In this document: positions 22,815 through 33,200 of the stretch, piece by piece
Numbering within the stretch: the first letter of the stretch is position 1
Layout of the letters: every line of letters starts with the position of its first letter
Assembly: GCA_028673005.1 (NCBI GenBank)
Contig: CM054116.1
Coordinates: forward strand, 26,017,840 to 26,081,839
Length of the DNA stretch: 64,000 bases
Origin: Tanypteryx hageni
Lineage: Eukaryota; Arthropoda; Insecta; Odonata; Petaluridae
Direction of reading: 5' to 3'
Notes under the pieces: model-generated
Databases searched by the model: none
What the model was told of the DNA's origin: nothing
What the model saw: the letters and a program-made list of their open reading frames with translations, nothing else
Program-made: the position numbers and the translations under genes

Positions 22815-25312
22815 GTCAGAGGAACTCGAGAGGACTTAAGATTCCAAGATTCACTCCTGGTTAAAACAGCAGGAGATATTTAGAGAATATTATAATAATA
22901 TATCTAAATATGTCGCTTTTCTGTGTCTGCAGTTGCCTTTATTTTTAATGATATCTTTGCTAATTTACGCTTATGATTTCACCGTTAGGATTATTTTTGC
23001 GGATTCGCGACTTTTTTAAAAACTTTCTTGTAAACATTTTCAGATTCACTTGTTGAAGTTAAAATCATCAAAATTTACAAATAAAACCTTTTAATAGTGC
23101 CATGAATCAGATATGAATTAATTAAGGGCATTTGTTTAACCCTATCATTAGCGGGTTTCTAATGTATGTAGTACGACATCTTCAGAGAATTTTATAAAAG
23201 GTGAACTATGTTTACTTGAAATTAAAGAATTATTCCTTATTTCTTTAGACTAAGCCGACTAATCTGTGACAAAAATTGTTTAATATCTGTTATTACGAAA
23301 ATGAATATTTACGGGTATGATCTTGAAAGAATTAATCTTCTCCCAAACGAAGTGCTGTTACACACTTTGGCCTTAATTGTACCTATGGTACAGCCTCAAT
23401 AATTTAAATTCGGTTAATGAAAACTGTTCGTTTATAGGAAGTGTCCTCTGTGAACATACTGGTATATATAGGTTATTATAACGACCTCTATATTGCAAAC
23501 CGCCTTTTTACGAATCAAGAAAATTTTAGTTTCTTGAGTTTTTATTACAGAGTTTATACTGTGCATAGAAAATGGCATTTTAGTCATGAGAGTAGGAGCC
23601 TCGAATGCGACATTAGTCCAGCTTTACTGCGCCTGAATTTTATCGTGGCAAACTGTGATAAATATAAGATATAAACATATTCAAAAGTGACGTGTCAGGT
23701 ATACAACTCTCTCTTCTTTGTCGTAAGACTATAAACAAGGACGAATGAGATACGCTCTCTGCTTAATCTCATTAGATTGTCTGACCTATATATGACTGAA
23801 GGTCTCGAAATGCTCTGCATCCAATGCCATCTAGCCTTGAGCCTTATACACATTTGAATAACTAATACGCGCTAATAAACTCCAGGGATTCTTCAATACA
23901 TCGGTGGACAAAACAGTTTTCATTCTCTAGGTTCATACGATCCTAATTAAATGCTTAAAAACTATTATAACAAAAATATTTTGTCAATCAGCAGTTTAAA
24001 ATGTATCTCAGCAATTAATGTCTGCCATTTGTTAATATCAGCTAAATAGCATTCAGCGTGCTCATAAACGTTCTCAACGAGATTGCAATAATAAATTTAA
24101 ACTAGTAGTTCTAAGATTGAGCTTAGATTAAAGCAATTGCAAATAAATTCCTAACCCAAATTATTCAGAATTTCTTGCCTAAGTAGCAATGATCAAATAA
24201 ATAGCTTGGTGATTTGAACGCTCGATGATGTATTTCTAAGGCAAGTCAAGTGTCCATGTGTATAAAATTTCATTGGCATTGTATTGCGATGCTGAAGAAT
24301 TTGTCATTCCTCACCGTAAAATATCAGCCCATGTATTTCTGTGTTTTGCATGCAACCCCCGTATTCGATCCGCGTGAATTTCAAATAGTTTTCAATTCCG
24401 ATAAAATTCTTGATTAATTTTCTCCTGTAAACATAATCAATTTGGTAAATTACTGTGCATGAGCAAAGTCTGAGCAGTAGACCAATAGGGATCTATGTCA
24501 GTGTTTAAAATCTGGCATCCTGTCTTTTTTACTGTATGATATTATGTTAATTATAATTACATTACATCAATATTTTTATGAAAATTAATATAAATTAGAG
24601 TGAAATTATAAAAAATAATTATAAGAGCAAGGCATTGCCAGATTTTTGTACCTTAACCTTATTTTTCGATTTATTCAGCTCGCAAGAATCTTGAGTGAAC
24701 GAGTATTGCTAAGATGTTGCTGAAGTCATACGCCCTTAAAAATTAAACTGTTTCGTTAATGTCCTGACATAATCATTGACCACTCAGCCAATTTTTGGTG
24801 GCGGCATTTCATTATAATAATAACTCTTGTTTGTAACCACCGTATTTGCCCGAATATACCTAATGCATATTTTTTATCTCCTGTTACCTCCCCAAAACTT
24901 TATTGCACATTGTATTCGTACGCTTTCCATTTTGCCATCCTAATTCTTACATGGTTAGCTTTTCGTAAGAATATTTTGGTTTAATGTTGATGAAATAATT
25001 AAATTGAAGTTGTAAAAATAAACGCGGAAAAGATTCAACAATCAAACTTTGACAAATGGAAATACAAGTTATATCGTATATTGAACGTATAAATTTAAAA
25101 GACTTTTTTCTTAATCTGTTCTCTCAAAATTCGGGCAAATACGTTAATTTCAATGTGTTTTGTGCCAGAGAGAACCTTCGGGTCCTGCAATGGCCTTTAC
25201 CCCAAAGATAGAAATATCTTTCGATAATCATGAATTCACACGTGCGTTTGTTCCTCCCGTGCTTCCACAGCTGCTGGCCTAACCTTTTACCACAACCTCT
25301 CTCAAACCCCAG
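22815..25312 (+). other. otp: otp intron (homeobox exon to Ala-rich exon)
   Basis: A 2.5-kb AT-rich intron with GT donor and CCCCAG acceptor. I see no transposon ends or conserved coding sequence inside it. The short frame at 23,441-23,674 has no recognisable domain. Confidence 0.75.
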
Positions 25313-25678
25313 GGCTCGGACAGCTCAGTCAGGGCGTAGTCGGGGGCATGGGAGGCTTCGGGCAGTCTCTGGGTCAGCTGAACCAGGCCCCGCACCCCGC
25401 ACCCCATCCGCCTCCACCCCATTCGCACCCGCCACCGCCCTCCTCCGTCCCCTCGTCCGCTCCCCCCTCCTCCACCTCCACCACCGCCCCCGCCTCCTCC
25501 TCATCCTCTTCCGCCGCCGCGGCCGCCGCGTCCTCGGCCGCCGCCGCTGCTGCCGCCGCAGCTGCCGCGGCTGCGATGGCGTCCAACGGCGGTCCGCCCT
25601 CCGTCTACCAGGCGCACTACGGACTCAACTCGCTCGGCGGTTGGGTGGAGGCAGCGGGAGCCGCCAACGGATGGATGG
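25313..25678 (+). CDS. otp: Orthopedia homeobox protein, low-complexity exon
   Basis: The exon continues the otp reading frame (phase 1 in, phase 1 out). It encodes a Gly/Gln/Leu segment (LGQLSQGVVGGMGGFGQ), a His/Pro-rich segment, a Ser/Thr/Pro segment, and then two Ala blocks split by Ser-Ser, the second of 13 Ala. It ends with VYQAHYGLNSLGGW, comparable to the conserved HYGLN stretch of insect Otp. The GCC/TCC-rich codon use contrasts sharply with the AT-rich introns. The likely donor is ATGG|GTGAAT at 25,678. If the donor were skipped, the frame would stop at about 25,728. Such Ala/His-Pro tracts are typical of the transactivation half of homeoproteins; function of this part is inferred. 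Confidence 0.9.
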
Positions 25679-26040
25679 GTGAATATGCTCACCAGGGTGA
25701 ATCTGTAGTGCTAAGCAAACTTGAGTAAGCTCGTGTCTCATAATCACGGCCTTTTCTCACCATGCGTGGCGTGACTAACATGTCAAACGGGGAAAGAATA
25801 TTCATTGTCTAGAAAAAAGAAGTGAATCCGTTCAAGTTCTTCGATCGCTCACTTATCGTTTTAATTGGTACAGATCAAAATCTTCTGAAACATAAAGTCG
25901 CACCATCGGTAAAATAATAAAAAAACTAATATTTTAATTGGATAAAAGGTAAAAATGCAGCAATTGGGACCTTTGTCCTTATTTTAAAAGCTAAAAAGGC
26001 TTTGAAATTTCTCTTTGAATACTATATACTAATTAATATA

Positions 26041-27009
26041 AATGGTGGGCCAAAAAATGTACCCTATTTAAAAATGGAGATAACCATACAAGAACAAAAT
26101 TAATATTAAAATGCAATAATAAGAAAAATCAAAATTTTGTTTACTTAGTAACTTTTATTATTGTAAGATCAAAATGACACCATTAAACTTAGAGCAATGA
26201 ATACTCATCGTTGAAGAGTGTATCAAAACTAAATCAGTGATAGTGACAGCGTGCATTCAGAAAGAAGTTTCCAATATGTGAAGTAACAGCTAAGACAATA
26301 CAACGAGTTCGGTCCAAATGGAAAGAAAATCGGTGGAGAACCAAAATGCTGAACATTCAGGACTACTCAGGACTGCACGAAAACCAGAAAATGTCAACCT
26401 CATTCGTGAGGTAATCGAGCGCAGTTCACAGAAACCAACACGTTGTCTGTCAAGTAAAATGGGTGTACCCAGGACCACTGCAAGTCGAATTTTGAGGTTT
26501 GAACTCCAAGCATTCCCGTACAAAATCCAAATTTTCCAAAAATGAACAGAAGTTGACGAGCAGCATCGAAAATATTTTTGTGTCGAGCTCCTTGAAATGT
26601 TTGACTGAAACGAAATAAGGGTGGAAGACATAATTTTCAGTGATGAATGTCATATTCATCTCAATAGATCAATGAACAAGCAAAACACTCGTTTTTGGGA
26701 ACTTGCTAAACCTACGGAATTTGTGGAGATGTCATTGTATCCCCCAAACATAACAGTCTGGTGTGGAATCAGTGCCAAAAGGATTTATGTGCCATATTTC
26801 TTTGAGAACCCCGAAAATGAGGGAGAAATATCAGTAAACAGTGAACGATATGTCCAAATGCTTGATAGCTATTTTTGGAGGCGTGTACTGAATTAATGAA
26901 AATAAACTTGGCAGATCACATCATTATTTGGATTTTGTTTCACATTTATATCACTGTTCATTCAAGTTTTATTGAATTTTGAAATCATGTACATTTTTGG
27001 CCCACCCTT
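26041..27009 (+). mobile_element. Internally deleted mariner-family element
   Basis: Inverted ends GGTGGGCCAAAAAATGTAC (left) and GGTGGGCCAAAAATGTAC (right, reverse complement) are flanked by TA dinucleotides, the mariner target. At 969 bp it is shorter than a typical 1.2-1.4-kb mariner. It lies within the otp intron in the same orientation as the gene. Confidence 0.85.
26174..26896 (+). pseudogene. Truncated mariner transposase
   Basis: Fragments in register but broken by stops encode an N-terminal helix-turn-helix region (ENVNLIREVIERSSQKPTRC, then GVPRTTASRIL). The first catalytic Asp block, IIFSDECHIHLNR, follows, then VNKQN-like NKQNTRFW, PPNITVWCGIS and VNSERYVQML. Homologues continue to a second Asp/Asn block and a third catalytic Asp, but here the protein stops at YFWRRVLN and the right TIR follows about 90 bp later. 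The catalytic centre is therefore incomplete, and in-frame stops occur near 26,200, 26,545 and 26,608. This copy cannot make transposase. Confidence 0.85.
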
Positions 27010-27554
27010 TATAATATTGAATGTACTTTAAGATAATTAATTCTATATATTGATAAGGTAATAATTTAGAATTAAGCTATAATAAAAAATAAGCGTAAAT
27101 AATTAAATGAGATTCAAAAATTAGCATCGTAATTAAGATAGCAATAAAAACAGTGCGAGATGAAAGAGAGTGAGGAAAAGGTTATGCAAACCCAATTCAA
27201 GAAAGGTGATATTAAGAGTATTTTCGTGAGTGAGGTGAAAGAGATTAATATTACAGTAGGCAGAGTGGGAACTGAGCAAATCGGGATGCTGAAAAAAATT
27301 TGATCTTTTGGTGATAGGAGTGGAATCTTTGCATGAGTGATAAAAGGTCTATTTTTCTAGAAGGAACTCGGTAATCATGAAGTGAAAGCAAAGAAGTCAA
27401 TCAATTTTGCCATCGAGAATGCCATTTAAGAAAGTAATATCAGATAATGTTCGATGAATACAAAGAAGATGAAGACTGAGAGCCCTCGAAATTCGAGGGA
27501 AGAGACACGAAGACTAATGTTTTTACGAAGATATAGAAAAACACGATCAAGATA

Positions 27555-27870
27555 AAGCCGCGTCCACACTTGGCGAACGAACACGAACGAGCATACAAAC
27601 GCACATTGACGAATACAGTGTGGATGTGTCTTCGAACGCGAACAAACACGAACGAACAACGATCCGCCGTCTGTAGGTACATCAAAGGGAAATGTTCGTT
27701 CGTGTGGAAGTCCAAGGGTTCAGTGTCTACAGAGATGGAGTGGTCGGACGACGTCACCGTATCTTATGTTGCGGATGTATAATCGGATGTCTCTCAAACA
27801 TCGTTTTTCATTGTTCGTTCGCGTGCGTCTATGTTCGTTCGTGTTCGTTCGCCAAGTGTGGACGCACCTT
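27555..27870. mobile_element. MITE with long (about 35-bp) inverted repeats
   Basis: Left arm AAGCCGCGTCCACACTTGGC and right arm (reverse complement) AAGGTGCGTCCACACTTGGC match over about 36 bases, continuing with GAACGAACACGAACGA. CGAACGAACACGAACGAAC-like words recur internally. AAGAT flanks both sides but not in perfect register, so the target duplication is uncertain. There is no coding capacity, and I cannot assign a superfamily. Confidence 0.8.
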
Positions 27871-29469
27871 AAAAGATCCCAGGTGGGGAAGACATGGGCG
27901 AGATGGGAGAGCGCTGCATGAGGGTCGGAGGAAAACAACTAAATAAGAAATAACGGATGACAAAAGCCTTAATTTCTGTACATCTGCAAAGCTTACTGGG
28001 TCCTGGCTTTATATCTTATGGCGATGATCTGCTGCGCCAAATTCAGTTTTGAATGAATAAAAACATCACTTTTTTAAAGTGGAGTCTTGAGTTGGAAAGG
28101 TATATCATTTTGTATTTATCCGCTGCTTTGCTTATGTGTGATGTTGAGCGAACTAATTCTTTTCAGTTAGATGTGTCGCTACACAAAAGAACTCCGGCAA
28201 GATATTTTATACTGCTTATTGAACATTTAAATAAGAATTTTTGGGAGGAATTAATACGATTAATGATTTACAATAATTAGCGTACATTAACAGATGACAG
28301 TATTTGGAAAAATCATCAGAATATTCTTTAGGGGGATGTCAGATAGCACAGGCGGCAAGACTAGGAAGAGCCAAAGAAGGCGCTACATTAAATTCGTTAG
28401 AGCCCACAATTTGTGTTTTGAAGACTATCACGAATAAAATGTGTTTTAATGGTTGATTTTTTATATTTTTCCAATTTACATATTAATATCTCATCATTTT
28501 TTTCTTATTTTTAGTTTTCAATATTGTATTTCATTATTTTGCATGAGCTACAACCAGTTTTTAAGGGAAAAAGAAACTTTTTGGAATGTAAAACTTAAGT
28601 GCGGTTTATTGTCATGTTGATCTCATCGATCTCATGATTTACATTCGAATTTCCGTAACCCGTACTCGCGCTTTTTCAGTTAAACTTGCAATGAAACCAA
28701 TCTGATACAGTAGTTAAATATCTTTATGTAATTTCCTCAGTAATTACCATTGAACCTCCATGACTCGACTCAAAGGAAGACAGAAATAATCCCAATTACA
28801 GAACTAGAACTTCAAAACGACGAATAGCACTACAAGCATCAAGAAACCTCTTCGTGTCATGGAAAATTAAAGCAATAGATTCTCGAGTTATAGAGATTTT
28901 GAAATAATATTGACAGCCACATTAGGGTACTTCGTGAAAATGACATTTTAAAATGTATTTTTATTAGTCTAAAACGTGATTTAAAACGTTATTAAGAAAA
29001 TTATATATCGAATATCGTATTACCCGCGTAAAAGGAATTACATTTATATTACTTATTATGTCGGTTAAACGACAAGTGTTAGCATTTTAACACATTTATA
29101 TCGAGAGACGGAAATTTAAACGTTTTTTCAATCTTAAATTATTAAGATGGAAATATCGAACTAAGAACGATTCCAAACGCTTAAAATTAAGTCATTTGAA
29201 CACGTTAAGGTAAAAGAGAAACGAAAAGCGCTTTTTGTTAATTTGGCTTAAAAGCTTCAAAATTAAATTGACGCTAATCACCATCATGATATCTTTATTG
29301 CATTCAAACACTATAATATAATGATAAATTAAATTAGGTTGCTTTATTAAGCATATAAAATGTTGTAAAAAATAGATTTGAATCTCGCCTGCAAAGCAGC
29401 AGTCATCAGTGGTGGTAAACCGATAGTGCATTCTAAAATAAAACCTTTTTATGCGTTCTTTATCAGCAA

Positions 29470-29912
29470 ATGCGCGTCTCGTCCGTTCGTCCGTCTGTCG
29501 TAACTTTCATCTCCTAAACTGCTGGACGGATTTTAATAAAGTTAAGTTATCAAAATTTATCGCCCAATTATGATTTTCAACTGAATCCGTCAAATAGAAC
29601 TTCCACTTTACATAAATAATTGAATCAACTTATACTCGCATCTCGTCAAATGGCATCCGACAAGCAACAATTAAATACCATCTTTTTCTCTCCCATGCTT
29701 TTATATGATCTGTGAGGTATAGGTTGAAAATTTTATTCGGATAAAAGACTTTATTTACCACAAAAAAGTCCGCGAGGCCACAAAATTACGAGTAATAGTT
29801 TCAGAGATAAAAATTCGAGAATCGCTCAAACCTTCGATACCGTTTCAAACGTACTTCCCATAAAGAACGCCTTTAAAATCTATGTGTATTCCATTTATGG
29901 AGTATACTTTTC
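29470..29912 (-). repeat. Dispersed repeat C, intronic copy
   Basis: Read on the minus strand it shares ordered blocks with 43,770-44,262: ACTCCATAAATGGAATACAC, GATTCTCGAATTTTTATCTC, TGTGG(C/T)CTC..GGACTT, CTATACCTCAC..ATCATAT and GAGAGA. On the + strand the 5' part carries GTCCGTTCGTCCGTCTGTCG and CTAAACTGCTGGACGGATTT, words typical of many arthropod SINE- or Helitron-like repeats. The class is not established. Confidence 0.75.
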
Positions 29913-30241
29913 CATCTTGTTAGAATCTAATAATATCGGTTAATCGCCAAGGATGTCGGCTGCCTTGAGGTAAAATTCTTCACCTAGTTTTTCCAACTCT
30001 TTTTATGGCTAATGACTTCATCCTATCATTCAATTGGATTCCATAAATACTGCGAGCTCGATAATTCTTTTCGAACCACAAAACATTCACAAGGCAACAG
30101 TCGAATAAGTACTTTTTAGAAGAACGATTAAAAATGGTACACTGGATACCAATCAAGAGGCGATAGAGCTAAGTCGAAAAGGACCCTCGGCGACAACTAT
30201 GCCATTCGTACAACCGTATGCGTCTCTCTCTCTCGTTTCAG

Positions 30242-30399
30242 TTGAGTGGTCGGACAACAAGAACGGGAATCGATCCGGGGACAAGTGCTTGACCACTCCC
30301 AACCAGACGGGCGGTATCAGAATGACCAACGACCACCTCCTCTTCAATCGGATAGACCCAGTGTTCTACGGCCACGAAGGCGGCGACGGACTCAACTAG
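30242..30399 (+). CDS. otp: Candidate terminal coding exon of otp
   Basis: A strong polypyrimidine tract and acceptor (TCTCTCTCTCGTTTCAG, ending 30,241) precede 52 codons open in the phase needed after 25,678, then TAG at 30,397-30,399. The joined reading is GWM-VEWSDNKNGNRSGDKC and onward, ending GHEGGDGLN. Local GC content and codon use resemble the preceding exon and not the intron. The sequence does not resemble the OAR motif (SIA.LRRKA) that ends vertebrate and many insect Otp proteins. It may be an alternative C-terminus, a diverged end, or a chance open exon. Confidence 0.55.
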
Positions 30400-30655
30400 A
30401 CGGTCCGCGGTCGCTGGCAGCGAGCCAACAAAAGAATTGCGTCCGGCGGCGGCGCTACCGTCGCGAGAGACCATGGCAACATCCCTCCGCCCCAAGAGGC
30501 TGCACCGTCGAGGGTCCCGAGAGCACGGCGGGAGCGTTGGACATTAATGCGAGGAAGAAAAGGGAGATGGGGATAAAATAAGAAAGAGAGAGAGAGATAT
30601 GGCGCTCAGTTTGGAGCGCGAAGTCGTAGTTTAATAAAATGTACTTTTTTGAATG
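30400..30655 (+). promoter_or_regulatory. otp: Probable otp 3' UTR with poly(A) signal
   Basis: Sequence downstream of the TAG stays GC-rich, then AATAAA occurs at 30,633-30,638, followed by a T run and GT-rich sequence (30,645-30,700). That order suits a cleavage and polyadenylation site. It depends on the terminal exon being real. Confidence 0.45.
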
Positions 30656-33200
30656 AGTCGTGCGATGAGAATGCATGCATGGCAGGGAATGTGTGCGGTG
30701 ATAAATGTTTCGTTCTGGATCGATGGACGGAACTTTTGAAAGTGTTAATATTTTACCGTGTTGAAGAGTCTTCGCTGATCCGTATGGAATGCGTCTCGTT
30801 ATTTCCCGCGTGTGTGTCCGTGTGTATGATGAAAGTGTGCGTGCGTGCGTGCGCATGTGTCGAGAGCAGAGTGAGAAAATGCTAGAAAACACATTTTATG
30901 TTTTGTATTATCGTTGTCCGGTTCTTCTCCGTTTGTCTGTATTCTATATCGTTCTGCTGTTAGAGAAGACGAGCCCCGTTAACGCGTGAAGGAGATCCAC
31001 CTCTGCCGATGAAGCCCATCTTCTTCGCGTCGAAGGCGCCCTCAACGTATTTAGTTGTCGAATTCGAAATAACGGCAGTCCAAAAGCGATTCAAGTCCGC
31101 GAAAAAGGCAAAAAAAATTCCGTTGGATTGGAAGGGGACTTTTAAGTTTCCGTCTTTAGGGGTCCTTTGCCCGAGTTTGAACGAAGCGACCGTAGAATAG
31201 AACAACGGGAGGGCCGCGTTATTTTTTATGAATGGGTTTCGGATTTATTTAATTGATGGTAACTGGAAATGCACACAGGCTGTAAATAATGAAATACAAA
31301 ACACAAAACAAAAAGGTCCACCGGAAAATCTATTTTAAAATGTTTCCTAAAATTGATTAAAGGTACCGTACTTGAGTGTTTGTGACGAGACGTTATATTC
31401 GGCATGTAGACCTTCAGCATTTTATAGTATTTGTAATGACATAGACCAATCTAAAAGAACAGAAATCAGTTATTTCTTTCGGCGAGCGCCGGGAAACGTT
31501 TAAAAATCTGCTCTTACGAGTATATTTCGGCAGATAATGCTTAAAGTTATAATTTTTCAAATTTATCGGTATTGTCGCGTTCTTTTCGAGCGTCTTTTCC
31601 ACGAGTCTTCGCGGAGTCTTCTCTCGTTTTGTGCGCCAATCAGCAGATACACACACCAAAGAGAGTGATCCCAACGCATTCTCAAAAATCATTTTAGTAT
31701 TTAGATATGCAATTCTTTTTTTCAAGAATTATATACGTTTTCTGTTAAATAACTTCTGAAAATTTTTAAACGGTCCTTTTTTGTTATTTCGGGCTTGTCG
31801 CAAAACTTGTGGAAAAAATGGTTTTATGTTTTATTACTTGTGATTCTCGTTTATTTTATCAAGAAACGTATACGATTTTGACCAAATATTTAAAAGAAGA
31901 AGAAATCACTAAGAAATGTTAGTAAATCTTTTGTAAAAACTAGGGAAAAGATCTGAGTGTTTATAACAATAAATGATGAAAATGCATGGAACTTTCAATA
32001 ATTGTAAACTGACTAGCATTTGAGAGTTGTAATTTCCTCACGTCTTTACTACGAGATAAGGCCAGTCTCATTTTCACTTAAAATCCATTTATCTTGCATT
32101 ATAACATGTTTCTTGTATTTATCGATTTAATTGGCCGTAATCTTTAATGATTTTTCTTTGATTGCATTAAAATGCATCTTCAAATACTCAGGAACTAAAT
32201 ATTTTCTTAATCGAAGAATACCTTGTTTTGTATCGTGTTCTTTTTCGTTTGTTTGGTCTCTTTGCCACTTCCTCCATTACCACCAATATCCAGCAAGGAG
32301 CAGTATTTTATTTAGGTTATGAACATGTAAGATGTAATTTCGGTTCTATTGCAGAAAAATCTTTCAACAACGGCCTTATCTGTTTATGAGGACCTGTGTG
32401 CCAATTTTTACTTTAGAATTTTATGTCATTTGGTGATTATAACGTCCGCATGAAAACATGTTGTGTGTGTTTTAGCGTTAACATTTCATTCGATGGAAAA
32501 AATCTTTCAATATAAGAAAACAAAATTCAAAATAGGTGTTTAAAATTTACCTGTTCCATATTTCAATCGAGGCGACATGAAGCTTTACCGATTAGTTTTA
32601 CCAAATGAGTGAAAGCCAACATAGGGGTCCCATCTGTTTACCATCTATATTTTTATTAATTCACCCCAAAAAGGACCACCAGAAGTAGAAAGATGATGTG
32701 AAATAACAGGAAGCTTGTACAAAGAGTATCCCAAATAACTTAGACATTATAAATGCAGGTAAACTATTGCAACAGTCCTTCAGAATGTAATGATGGCGTA
32801 ACGCTGATATTATTGTGGTCCCTGTGGCATGATGTTCCCCAAGAATGGGTTGGGCAATAAATATTGTACATAGTGCTTGTAGTTATTTTATTTACCATTG
32901 CGTTGTGAGACACATTAAAAAGTGTTTCCAAAGAGCGGAAGACACGCTTATGAGAGTGTTATACAATGTGAGATCTAAAAAATATTAACTTTGTGGTAAC
33001 TTTCTTTAAAGACTAGATTTACAACCAAAGGGAAACCTTATAGACAAAAAATGAGAAATTTCAACTTCAAAGTTTCCTTCTATAGAGATAATTTTACAGT
33101 TATTTCATTCCATAATTGTTTGAATTATGATTTGTAAAGGTTATAATATAAATGCGCATAAACTGCCCTGAAACACAGGATTTTGTTAAGAACATGCATT
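30656..33200. other. Non-coding DNA downstream of otp
   Basis: No domain-bearing frame was found. The frame at 31,009-31,200 (Lys-rich, 63 codons) and its antisense frame have no recognised homologue. AT content rises after about 31,250. Confidence 0.45.

Larger units (their letters stand above)
25679..30241 (+). other. otp: otp intron with transposon insertions
   Basis: A 4.6-kb intron, assuming the 30,242 exon is real. It carries a deleted mariner (26,041-27,009), a long-TIR MITE (27,555-27,870) and dispersed repeat C (about 29,470-29,912). I searched it by eye for an OAR-like exon (an SIAALRR-type motif) and found none. Confidence 0.6.

Noticed and set aside
25374..25586. Antisense Ala/Glu-rich frame opposite the otp exon
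   Set aside because: Shadow of the GCC/TCC-rich otp coding sequence.
28053..28280. 75-codon frame in the otp intron (ERTNSFQLDVSLHKRTPARY)
   Set aside because: It looks somewhat protein-like, but I cannot match it to a family and it has no splice context.
31009..31205. Overlapping 63- and 81-codon frames downstream of otp
   Set aside because: No recognised homologue, no splice sites that join them to otp; likely downstream non-coding sequence.
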